Origin: JACQHM01 sp964535215
GTDB lineage: Bacteria > Methylomirabilota > Methylomirabilia > Methylomirabilales > JACQHM01
Assembly (NCBI GenBank): GCA_964535215.1
Contig: CAZHST010000042.1
Coordinates: forward strand, 1 to 25,233
Length of the DNA: 25,233 nucleotides
Direction: 5' to 3'
Shown: one piece after another, positions 7,197 through 14,393 of the stretch
How the letters are laid out: every line of letters starts with the position of its first letter
Numbering within the stretch: the first letter of the stretch is position 1
Position numbers and translations under genes: made by a program
The notes under the pieces: generated by a model
What the model was told of the DNA's origin: nothing
The model's input: the letters and a program-made list of their open reading frames with translations, nothing else
Databases searched by the model: none

Positions 7197-7230
7197 ATAA
7201 AAGGTACTCAGGGTGAGGAGAGTCAGCAGG

Positions 7231-7908
7231 ATGAGGAAGATCAGCCAAGAACCCCTCCTGTCAGCACGCGCTGCTGAGGAAATCCGCGCCGCGATTCTTG
7301 ACGGTAGGCTGCCGCCGGGCAGCCGTATTAGGCAAGAAGAGCTGGCCGTGAAGCTTGGCGTCTCCCGTGAGCCGATCCGTCACGCCCTTAAGCTTCTTGA
7401 GCAAGAGGGGTTGGTGCAAACGCTTCCTCGGCGTGGCACAATCGTGGCCCCCCTTGATCCCCAGGTGATCATCGATATCTACGAGTTCCGGGAAGCCGTG
7501 GAAGGTCTCGTGGCTGCGAAGCTGGCGGCGCGGAGGGATTTCGATCCGGCACCCTTGCGGGAGATCGTCGCCCAGGGACGCTCAGCAATCCGGATGAACG
7601 ACCTCGAGCGTCTGATCGATCTCGACCTTGCCTTTCATACAGGCCTCTATGAGGCTGCTCAAAACCGCGTGATCATTGACGTGATGAGGGCCCAGTGGGG
7701 TCAGATCCGACGTGTCATGGCGATGACCCTCACGGTCGCCGGATACCGCAAGCACGTCTGGGAAGAGCACGCCGAGATTCTGGAAGCGATTGCAGAACGG
7801 CAGGTGTCTAGGGCCCGGGCCCTGGCCGCCACCCACACGCGCGGGGCAAGGGGTTTGCTCACAGCTCACCTCCCTGTGAGTTCCCAAGATGTTACCATTC
7901 GACGGTGA
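7231..7908 (+). CDS. GntR-family transcriptional regulator, FCD (FadR-C-terminal) subfamily
   Basis: DNA-binding repressor or activator with an N-terminal winged helix and a C-terminal all-helical FCD ligand domain. The winged helix shows the family pattern AILDGRLPPGSRI, LAVKLGVSREPIRHALKLL and the wing PRRGTIV. The FCD domain contains the metal-binding residues found in many members: Asp and His in DLAFHTGLY, His in EEHAEIL, and His in ATHTRGA. I chose the ATG at 7231 because AGGAG (7216-7220) lies about ten bases upstream; an in-frame GTG at 7213 would add six residues but has a weak site. Tandem operators cover its promoter. It directly precedes, on the same strand, the long operon for 2-hydroxyacyl-CoA metabolism, so it likely senses an acid or CoA intermediate of that pathway (inference). 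Confidence 0.9.
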   Translation: MRKISQEPLLSARAAEEIRAAILDGRLPPGSRIRQEELAVKLGVSREPIRHALKLLEQEGLVQTLPRRGTIVAPLDPQVIIDIYEFREAVEGLVAAKLAARRDFDPAPLREIVAQGRSAIRMNDLERLIDLDLAFHTGLYEAAQNRVIIDVMRAQWGQIRRVMAMTLTVAGYRKHVWEEHAEILEAIAERQVSRARALAATHTRGARGLLTAHLPVSSQDVTIRR

Positions 7909-7954
7909 TGGAGAAGCCCACCCAGTTCCCCATCACCATGGACGGCCCTAACTG

Positions 7955-7985
7955 AAGCGTTGCGGCCCCATCGGTGGCAACGCTT
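7955..7985 (+). terminator. Hairpin after the GntR gene (terminator-like)
   Basis: AAGCGTTGC (7955-7963) and GCAACGCTT (7977-7985) form a perfect 9-bp stem with a 13-base loop, 47 bases after the GntR stop. Only a short TTT follows, so it would be a weak intrinsic terminator; a protein-binding dyad is the alternative. The remaining spacer up to the mutase gene shows no convincing promoter. It holds a small GGATC-AAC-GATCC dyad at 8072-8084, reminiscent of the upstream operator half-sites. Confidence 0.45.
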
Positions 7986-8154
7986 TGATCCTGGTCCATG
8001 AGATGATCGGGAAGCCCCGGATGATCTCGGTGGCACGCTCTACGATGCGGCCCGCTTGGCCCCAGCATTGCGGATCAACGATCCCCGGTTTGAGGAGGGT
8101 GTGACGGATCCAGGACGATCTCCCAGGGCTCTCAGGAGGTTTGGAGGTTCCGCG

Positions 8155-8565
8155 GTGGTGAAGAAGCCGATCCGGGTCTTGATCGCCAAAGTTGGCCTTG
8201 ACGGCCACGACCGAGGTGCCAAGGTTGTTGCCCGCTCTCTGAGGGATGCCGGGATGGACGTCATCTACACGGGCCTGCACCGTACGCCTGAGGAGGTCGT
8301 CGCGGCTGCCGTTCAGGAGGATGTGGACGTCCTGGGGGTCAGTATCCTCTCGGGAGCGCATATGACGATCTTCCCAAGGATCCTCGACTTGCTGCGCCAG
8401 GTCAGGGCCGAGGACATCATTGTGGTCGGCGGGGGGGTGATCCCTGACGAGGACGTTCCGGCCCTTAAAGAGATGGGGGTCGCCGACCTGATCCTCCAGG
8501 ATACCCCCCTGGAAACCATCGTCGCCCGGATCCGGGAGCTGGTCGCCGACCGTCGGCCTCGCTGA
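8155..8565 (+). CDS. hcmB: 2-hydroxyisobutyryl-CoA mutase small (cobalamin-binding) subunit
   Basis: B12-binding subunit of a two-subunit acyl-CoA mutase. The base-off cobalamin motif is complete: DGHDRG with His18, SILSG, and GGG in VVGGGVIPDED. The fold is a single B12 domain of 136 aa, the length of known HcmB proteins; in classical methylmalonyl-CoA mutase this domain is fused to the large chain. Asp116 in the QDTP motif matches the Asp that, as I recall the literature, is diagnostic of 2-hydroxyisobutyryl-CoA mutase (D117 in Aquincola HcmB). I chose GTG 8155 because GGAGG (8143-8147) is seven bases upstream; GTG 8158 is equally possible. An in-frame ATG at 8056 would add 33 residues with no family support. 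The ligase gene starts 16 bases later. Its large-subunit partner is four genes downstream. Confidence 0.87.
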   Translation: MVKKPIRVLIAKVGLDGHDRGAKVVARSLRDAGMDVIYTGLHRTPEEVVAAAVQEDVDVLGVSILSGAHMTIFPRILDLLRQVRAEDIIVVGGGVIPDEDVPALKEMGVADLILQDTPLETIVARIRELVADRRPR

Positions 8566-8581
8566 GCGGAAGGGGCAGGAG

Positions 8582-10045
8582 ATGGGTGGAATCGACCTTG
8601 AGAGGCTAAAGCGGCGGCGAGGGGTTGATCTCACGGTCTGGCCCCCCCGCTATGACCCCTCATACCAGCCGGATCCTCATGAAGAGGCCTGGCTGCCAGA
8701 GATCGAGTATGCGGATCCTGCCGAGCGGGAGGAGATTATCTTCTTGAAGCTCAAAGCACAGATCCGGTACGCCTGGGAGAGGAGCCCCTTCTATCGCCGG
8801 AAGTGGCAGGAGGCCGGCGTTTCCCCTGAGACCCTGAAGAGTCTCGATGACCTCTCCCGGTTCCCCGTCATCCAGAAAGCGGCGCTTCGTACGGCCCAAG
8901 CTGCCCATCCTCCCTTCGGTGACTACCTCTGCATTGACCCCCGGGAGGTCGCCCGGATCCACGGGACGAGTGGAACGACTGGACGCCCAACCGTCTTCGG
9001 GATCGGCGCTGATGACTGGGAGCGGATCGGAGAGGCCCACGCGCGGATCATGTGGGGGGTCGGGATCCGGCCCGATGACCGGATCCTGATCTGCTCCTTC
9101 TTCAGCCTCTACCTCGGCTCCTGGGGGGTCTTAAAGGGCGGGGAGCGGCTTGGTGCGACCGTCTTCCCCTTTGGGGCCGGTGTCCCAGGTCAGACGCTGA
9201 TGGCCGTCGAGTGGGCCCGGGAGCTTAAACCGACCGCCTTCTACAGCACCCCATCTTACGCCCTCCATCTCGCTGAAACTGCCCGCCGGGAGGCGGTCGA
9301 TCCGCAAAGCTTCGGCCTCCGGATCCTCTTCTTTTCCGGGGAGCCGGGGGCGGGGATCCCGGCGACGAAGCGGTTAATCGAGGAGACCTTCGGGGGGATC
9401 TGCATTGACATGGGAAGCATGGCGGAGATGACGCCTTGGATGACGAATGCCGAGTGTCACCACCGGACAGGCATGCACCTCTGGCAGGATCTGGTCTACA
9501 CCCAAGTGTGCGATCCGGAGACCTTCCAGCCGGTCCCCTTCGGGGGAGAAGGGACGCTGGTCTACACCCACCTCGAGCGGACGTCGCAGCCGATGATCCG
9601 CCTGGTCTCCAATGATCGGACCCGCTGGGTGAACGATCCCTGCCCCTGCGGGCGGACGTATCCAAGGCTTCCCGATGGGATCTCTGGCCGGTACGATGAC
9701 ATGTTCATCGTCCGCGGGGAGAACATCTATCCAAGCGCCATTGAGGATACCCTCCGGGCCATTGAGGGCTTTGGCGGGGAGTTTCGGGTCATCGTCTCCC
9801 GCCGGGAGACGATGGATGAGCTGCTCATCCAGGCCGAGTACACCCCCTCCCACGGGACCCCTGAGCGTCTGGAGGCGCTTCGAACTACCATGCGGGATCG
9901 TCTCAGGGCCAGGCTTGGCGTCCGTCCGGTCATAGAGCTTCTTCCCCAGGGAACGCTTCCCAGAACCGAGTTTAAGGCCCGGCGCGTCATCGATGATCGG
10001 GAGCTGTACCAAAAACGAGGATCCGGAGGGAAGGGGCTAAAATAA
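8582..10045 (+). CDS. hcl: PaaK-type acyl-CoA ligase, probable 2-hydroxyisobutyrate-CoA ligase
   Basis: Adenylate-forming ligase that activates a carboxylic acid to its CoA thioester using ATP. It has the phenylacetate-CoA ligase layout. The N-terminus contains YAWERSPFYRRKW and the phosphate loop is HGTSGTTGRPT (about 127-137). The PaaK-type Cys/His cluster includes ECHHRTGMHLW and CPCGRTYPRL, the hinge reads VRGENIYPSAIED, and the C-terminal catalytic Lys lies in PRTEFKARR. 487 aa is slightly longer than PaaK (about 430-440) because of an N-terminal extension. Ligases of this shape accompany hcmA/hcmB in Aquincola and Kyrpidia and activate 2-hydroxyisobutyrate, which is the basis for the symbol. 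The substrate is inferred from context, not from pocket residues. GGAAGGGG (8568-8575) serves the ATG, and its stop overlaps the next start by one base (TAATG). Confidence 0.82.
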   Translation: MGGIDLERLKRRRGVDLTVWPPRYDPSYQPDPHEEAWLPEIEYADPAEREEIIFLKLKAQIRYAWERSPFYRRKWQEAGVSPETLKSLDDLSRFPVIQKAALRTAQAAHPPFGDYLCIDPREVARIHGTSGTTGRPTVFGIGADDWERIGEAHARIMWGVGIRPDDRILICSFFSLYLGSWGVLKGGERLGATVFPFGAGVPGQTLMAVEWARELKPTAFYSTPSYALHLAETARREAVDPQSFGLRILFFSGEPGAGIPATKRLIEETFGGICIDMGSMAEMTPWMTNAECHHRTGMHLWQDLVYTQVCDPETFQPVPFGGEGTLVYTHLERTSQPMIRLVSNDRTRWVNDPCPCGRTYPRLPDGISGRYDDMFIVRGENIYPSAIEDTLRAIEGFGGEFRVIVSRRETMDELLIQAEYTPSHGTPERLEALRTTMRDRLRARLGVRPVIELLPQGTLPRTEFKARRVIDDRELYQKRGSGGKGLK

Positions 10046-11742
10046 TGAGGACCGAGGCCGGTCGGGTGGTCGTGGCCCAGCTGAAAAGGGAGGGGGTGGA
10101 GGTCCTCTTCTCCTTAAACGGCGGCCACATCGCCCTGATCTATGATGCCTGCTTAGACTTTGGTGTCCGGATCGTTGATGTCAGACATGAGGATGCCGCG
10201 GTTCACATGGCCCACGCCTACGGGCGGCTGACGGGAAAGCCCGGCGTCGCCTGTGTGACGGCCGGTCCCGGCGTCACCAACACCGTCACAGCCGTGGCCA
10301 CGGCCTTTGCCGCCTCAAGCCCGCTCCTCCTGATTGGCGGCAAGGCCCCTCGGCAGCAGTTTGACCTGGGGGCCCTCCAAGATGTGGATCAGGTCAGGAT
10401 CCTCCGACCGGTCACGAAGGCGGCGTTTACGGTTTTAGAAGGGGCCCGAGTCGCTGAGTACGTCAACAGGGCGATCCGGCTGGCCTATGTCCCTCCCTAT
10501 GGCCCGACCTACGTCGAGATCCCCACAGATGTCATGCGGGAGACGGTCTCGATGGACCACCGGGAAGCCTGTACAGTTCCCCCCGCCTGGCTTTTAGGCC
10601 GGTCCTTGCCGGATCCGAGCTCGGTGGCCAGGGCGGTTGAGCTCCTCGTCAGGGCAGAGCGCCCGGTGATCCTTGGGGGGAGCGGTGTCCTGTGGTCCGA
10701 GGCCTCTGCCGCGGTGCGGGGGTTGGCGGAGCGGCTCCAGGCCCCTGTGCTGACAACCTCCCTGGCCCGGGGCCTCCTCCCCAGGACCCACCCCTTGAAC
10801 CTTTTTGCCGCCCGCTCCTACCTTCTCTCCCATGCCGACCTGATCCTGGTCGTCGGCACCCGCTTTAACTACGTGATCGGGTACGGCCGACCCCCTCGAT
10901 TTCCCAAAGAGGCTTCTGTCATCCAGATTGATGCAGCCGCCTCCGAACTCAACCGGAACCGGGTGACCGATGTGGCCCTCCAGGCTGATGCCAAGATGGC
11001 CCTTTTGGCGCTGCATGAGGCCCTCCCCTCAACCCCTCCCAAACGCCCCTGGCTTGATGAGGCCAGGGATCGGCATGAAAAGGCAAGGGCTGCCTTGGAA
11101 AGGGAGGCGGCCTCCGACGCCCGTCCTATTCATCCCCTCCGCCTCTGCCGGGATGTGGTCCGGGCCGTCCCGCCGGAGACCTTCTTCATCGCTGACGGGG
11201 GTGACCTTCTGTCGTTTGCAAGGCTTTTGCTCCAGCCTGATGAACCTCGCCGGTATCTGGACCCCGGTCCTTATGGGGGGTTAGGGGTTGGGATCCCTTT
11301 TGCCAACGCTGCAAAGCTTGCCCATCCCTCAGCCCCGGTTGTCTGCCTCTCCGGGGATGGGGCCCTGGGGATTAACCTGATGGAACTCGATACCGCTGTC
11401 CGTCACCGGCTCCCGATCGTTGTTGTGGTTTCGAACAACGCCGCCTGGGGGATCGAACGAAACAGCCAGATCCTGGACTTTGGGGAGGACCGGGTCATCG
11501 GGACCCTCCTCCGGGATTGTCGGTTTGATCTTGTCGCTCAGGCCCTGGGTGGGTATGGGGAGCGGGTGACGGATCCGAGGGAGATTGAACCGGCCGTCCG
11601 GCGGGCCCTGGAGAGCGGGGTCCCAGCCCTGGTGGATGTGGTGACCGATGTGAATGCGAAAAGTCCCGATTTGACAAGGGGGCTGGCCCGGGTCCCCGAC
11701 CGACAACCCCTGGCCTTTTACGGAGAGGGGAAGGCCTCATGA
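10045..11742 (+). CDS. ThDP-dependent lyase, probable 2-hydroxyacyl-CoA (2-hydroxyisobutyryl-CoA) lyase
   Basis: A 565-aa thiamine-diphosphate enzyme of the acetolactate synthase/oxalyl-CoA decarboxylase fold. The domains run in the usual order: PYR domain (about 1-170, cofactor-activating Glu49 in VRHEDAA), central domain (190-330), and PP domain (about 360-545). The PP domain has the Mg/ThDP motif GDG (437-439) followed after 24 residues by NN (464-465). The N-terminal SLNGGHIALIYDA and the C-terminal RGLARVPDRQPL are not acetolactate synthase features. They resemble the actinobacterial lyase (HACL) that splits 2-hydroxyisobutyryl-CoA into acetone and formyl-CoA, a gene reported directly next to hcl. 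Here it directly follows the hcl-like ligase with a one-base overlap and overlaps meaB by four bases. Other 2-hydroxyacyl-CoA substrates, or the reverse condensation with formyl-CoA, remain possible. Confidence 0.78.
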   Translation: MRTEAGRVVVAQLKREGVEVLFSLNGGHIALIYDACLDFGVRIVDVRHEDAAVHMAHAYGRLTGKPGVACVTAGPGVTNTVTAVATAFAASSPLLLIGGKAPRQQFDLGALQDVDQVRILRPVTKAAFTVLEGARVAEYVNRAIRLAYVPPYGPTYVEIPTDVMRETVSMDHREACTVPPAWLLGRSLPDPSSVARAVELLVRAERPVILGGSGVLWSEASAAVRGLAERLQAPVLTTSLARGLLPRTHPLNLFAARSYLLSHADLILVVGTRFNYVIGYGRPPRFPKEASVIQIDAAASELNRNRVTDVALQADAKMALLALHEALPSTPPKRPWLDEARDRHEKARAALEREAASDARPIHPLRLCRDVVRAVPPETFFIADGGDLLSFARLLLQPDEPRRYLDPGPYGGLGVGIPFANAAKLAHPSAPVVCLSGDGALGINLMELDTAVRHRLPIVVVVSNNAAWGIERNSQILDFGEDRVIGTLLRDCRFDLVAQALGGYGERVTDPREIEPAVRRALESGVPALVDVVTDVNAKSPDLTRGLARVPDRQPLAFYGEGKAS

Positions 11743-12704
11743 CTTCTCTTCCGGTTGCCGAGCTGGCGGAGGAGATCCTTCAAGGATCCATCCGGGCCCT
11801 GGCCCGGGGCCTAAGCTGGGTGGAGGAAGGGGGAGAGCGGGCCGAGGCCCTTTGCACGTACCTTTACCCTTCTACCGGTCGAGCCCACGTCATCGGCCTG
11901 ACCGGCAGCCCTGGGAGCGGGAAGAGCACCCTCGCCTCCAGGCTTGCCCAAGCCGCCCGGGACCGGGGTCTTACGGTCGGGATCCTGGCCGTTGATCCCT
12001 CCTCCCCCTTTTCGGGGGGCTCCATCCTGGGGGATCGGATCCGGATGAACGATCTTGCCCTCGACCCTGGGATCTTCATCCGGAGCATGGCGACGCATGG
12101 GACCTTAGGGGGGCTCTGCCGGGCAGCGGCGGATGCGGTTGATCTCATGGATGCCGCTGGCAAGGATCTGATCTTCGTTGAGACTGTCGGCGTTGGTCAG
12201 GATGAGGTGGACGTCATGGGGCTGGCCCATACCGTGGTGGTCGTCAGCGTCCCGGGGCTAGGGGATGATATCCAAACCCTGAAGGCCGGGATCTTAGAGA
12301 TCGCTGATGTCCACGTCGTCAACAAGGCCGATCGGGATGGGGCGAACCGCACGATCGCCGAGCTCCGCTCTATGCTCACCTTGCTCCCGGTGCCGGAGAA
12401 GGCCTGGAGTCCCCCCGTCCTCGGTTGCGTCGCCACCCGGGGAGAGGGGATCGAACCCCTCCTTGACACCCTCCAGCAGCACATGGCGGTCCTGAGGGCC
12501 TCGGGCGAACTCGGAAGGCGGCGGCGGCAAATGGTGAAGGTCCGGGTGCTGAGGATCGTCCAGGACCTCTTGGCAGAGGCTGTGGGGCGGCCGAACGATG
12601 AAGCCGGCCTCCTGCTCGAGCGGGTGGTGCGGCGCGAGCTGGCGCCGTATCCTTGCGCCAGGGAGCTTTTTCAAGGGGTGGCTGGGCTAGGAAGGAGGTC
12701 TTAG
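11739..12704 (+). CDS. meaB: MeaB/MeaH-type GTPase chaperone of a B12-dependent mutase
   Basis: G3E-family P-loop GTPase that guards and reactivates adenosylcobalamin-dependent acyl-CoA mutases by gating cofactor loading and ejecting damaged B12. The P-loop GSPGSGKST (56-64), the switch region VDPSSPFSGGSILGDR (85-100), ETVGVGQ (148-154) and the guanine-specifying NKAD (195-198) are all present. 321 aa is normal. It starts in an ATGA overlap with the lyase gene, and its TAG stop directly abuts the ATG of the large mutase subunit. It is therefore translated in step with its client. In HCM clusters this protein is called MeaH; the sequence alone does not separate MeaB from MeaH. Confidence 0.92.
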   Translation: MTSLPVAELAEEILQGSIRALARGLSWVEEGGERAEALCTYLYPSTGRAHVIGLTGSPGSGKSTLASRLAQAARDRGLTVGILAVDPSSPFSGGSILGDRIRMNDLALDPGIFIRSMATHGTLGGLCRAAADAVDLMDAAGKDLIFVETVGVGQDEVDVMGLAHTVVVVSVPGLGDDIQTLKAGILEIADVHVVNKADRDGANRTIAELRSMLTLLPVPEKAWSPPVLGCVATRGEGIEPLLDTLQQHMAVLRASGELGRRRRQMVKVRVLRIVQDLLAEAVGRPNDEAGLLLERVVRRELAPYPCARELFQGVAGLGRRS

Positions 12705-14387
12705 ATGTTTGACCGTGAGACCCTCGCCCGTGTGGCGGTCATGCAGAGGGAGTGGGAGGCGAACGAACTGAAGGCCTTCCTCGAACGGCAGCCCGAATCC
12801 CGGACCGACGACACCACCGCTTCCGGGATCCCGGTCAAGCGGGTGTACACGCCGGAGGATATCGCCGACACGCCTTTTGAGGAGATCGGGTTCCCAGGCC
12901 AGTACCCGTTCACCCGCGGGCCCTACCCGACAATGTACCGGGGGCGGCTCTGGACCATGCGGCAGATCGCGGGCTTCGGGACCGCCGAGGACACGAACCG
13001 CCGGTTCCGCTACTTGATTGAGCAGGGACAGACGGGGCTCTCGGTGGACTTTGACATGCCGACCCTGATGGGCTACGACTCCGACGATCCCCGGTCTCTC
13101 GGGGAGGTCGGCCGTGAAGGGGTGGCGATTGACACGATCGAGGACATGCGGTTGCTCTTTGAGGGGATCGATCTCGAGCGGATCTCGGTTTCCATGACGA
13201 TCAACCCCACGGCCTGGATCCTCTTGGCGATGTACGTGGCCGTTGCCGAGGAACGGGGGAATGACCCGCGGAAGCTCTCCGGGACGGTCCAGGCCGACAT
13301 CCTCAAGGAGTACATCGCCCAGAAGGAGTGGATCTTCCCGATCCGCCCCTCGATGCGTCTCGTCCGTGACATCATCATCTTCTGCACCGAACGTCTCCCC
13401 CGTTATAACCCCATCAGCATCAGCGGCTATCACATCTCCGAGGCGGGGGCCAATGCTGTCCAGGAGGTGGCCTTTACGATGGCAAACGCCATCGCCTATG
13501 TGGAGGAGGTCATCCGGGCCGGTGTCCCGGTGGATGCCTTTGCCCCGCGGCTCGCCTTCTACTTTGTGGCCCAGGTCGACTTCTTTGAGGAGGTTGCCAA
13601 GTTTCGGGCTGCCCGACGGGTCTGGGCGAAGATCATGAAGGACCGGTTCGGGGCCAGGAGGCCTGAATCGATGCGGCTTCGGTTCCACTGCCAGACGGCG
13701 GCGGCGACCCTCACCAAGGCCCAGCCGTTAAACAACATCATCCGGACGACCCTCCAGGCCCTCTCGGCGATCCTCGGCGGGGCCCAATCCCTCCACTGCA
13801 ACGGCTTCGACGAGGCCTATGCGATCCCCACCGAGCAGGCCATGAAGATCGCCCTCCGCACCCAGCAGATTCTCGCCGAGGAGACCCGGATCCCGAACGT
13901 GATCGATCCGCTTGGGGGATCCTACTACGTGGAGGCCCTAACCAACCAGATCGAGACGGCGATCTTCGAGATCCTGGAGAAGGTGGAGGCGATGGGGGGG
14001 ACGATCAGGGCGATTGAGGAGGGTTACTTCCAGCGGGAGATCGCCGACTCGGCGTACACGTTCGCCCGCCGGAAGTCCACGGGTGAGCAGCCCGTGATCG
14101 GCGTCAACCGGTTCATTGATCCTAATGATCATACCCCTGTCGAGACCCACCGGGTTGATCCGGAAGTGGAGGCCCGGCAGATCGCGAGGCTGGAGGAGGT
14201 GAGGAGGAGCCGGGACAGGGCAAAAGTGGCCACTCTCCTCGATCGGCTTGAACGGGAGGCCAGGGATCCCTCCGTCAACCTCATGCCGATTACCATCGAG
14301 CTGGTGAAGGCCCGGGCCTCGTTGGGGGAGATCGTCAACAGGCTGCGACAAGTCTTTGGCTCCTACGTCGAGGCCCCAATCTTTTGA
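12705..14387 (+). CDS. hcmA: 2-hydroxyisobutyryl-CoA mutase large (substrate-binding) subunit
   Basis: TIM-barrel substrate subunit of an adenosylcobalamin-dependent acyl-CoA mutase that interconverts 2-hydroxyisobutyryl-CoA and 3-hydroxybutyryl-CoA with HcmB. General mutase motifs are clear: TRGPYPTMY, GYDSDDP, SISGYHISEAG with catalytic His243, and HCNGFDEAYAIPTE. The residues that set substrate class are not those of methylmalonyl-CoA mutase. MRQIAGFG places Ile88 at the Tyr89 position, and YIAQKEWIFP places Gln206 at the Arg207 position. This Ile/Gln pair, offset by two residues from HcmA Ile90/Gln208, indicates 2-hydroxyisobutyryl-CoA mutase. 560 aa with no B12 domain fits HcmA. AAGGAGGT (12692-12699) precedes the ATG by five bases. 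A related 3-hydroxyacyl/2-hydroxyacyl specificity cannot be excluded. Confidence 0.88.
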   Translation: MFDRETLARVAVMQREWEANELKAFLERQPESRTDDTTASGIPVKRVYTPEDIADTPFEEIGFPGQYPFTRGPYPTMYRGRLWTMRQIAGFGTAEDTNRRFRYLIEQGQTGLSVDFDMPTLMGYDSDDPRSLGEVGREGVAIDTIEDMRLLFEGIDLERISVSMTINPTAWILLAMYVAVAEERGNDPRKLSGTVQADILKEYIAQKEWIFPIRPSMRLVRDIIIFCTERLPRYNPISISGYHISEAGANAVQEVAFTMANAIAYVEEVIRAGVPVDAFAPRLAFYFVAQVDFFEEVAKFRAARRVWAKIMKDRFGARRPESMRLRFHCQTAAATLTKAQPLNNIIRTTLQALSAILGGAQSLHCNGFDEAYAIPTEQAMKIALRTQQILAEETRIPNVIDPLGGSYYVEALTNQIETAIFEILEKVEAMGGTIRAIEEGYFQREIADSAYTFARRKSTGEQPVIGVNRFIDPNDHTPVETHRVDPEVEARQIARLEEVRRSRDRAKVATLLDRLEREARDPSVNLMPITIELVKARASLGEIVNRLRQVFGSYVEAPIF

Positions 14388-14393
14388 GGGTTC

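Noticed and set aside
10045..11742. Acetolactate synthase (ilvB)
   Set aside because: Same fold, but there is no neighbouring regulatory subunit or branched-chain biosynthesis gene, the N-terminal and C-terminal motifs differ, and it is locked between an hcl-type ligase and meaB.
12705..14387. Methylmalonyl-CoA mutase large subunit
   Set aside because: Overall similarity is high, but Tyr89 and Arg207, needed for the methylmalonyl carboxylate, are Ile and Gln, and the chain lacks a fused B12 domain.
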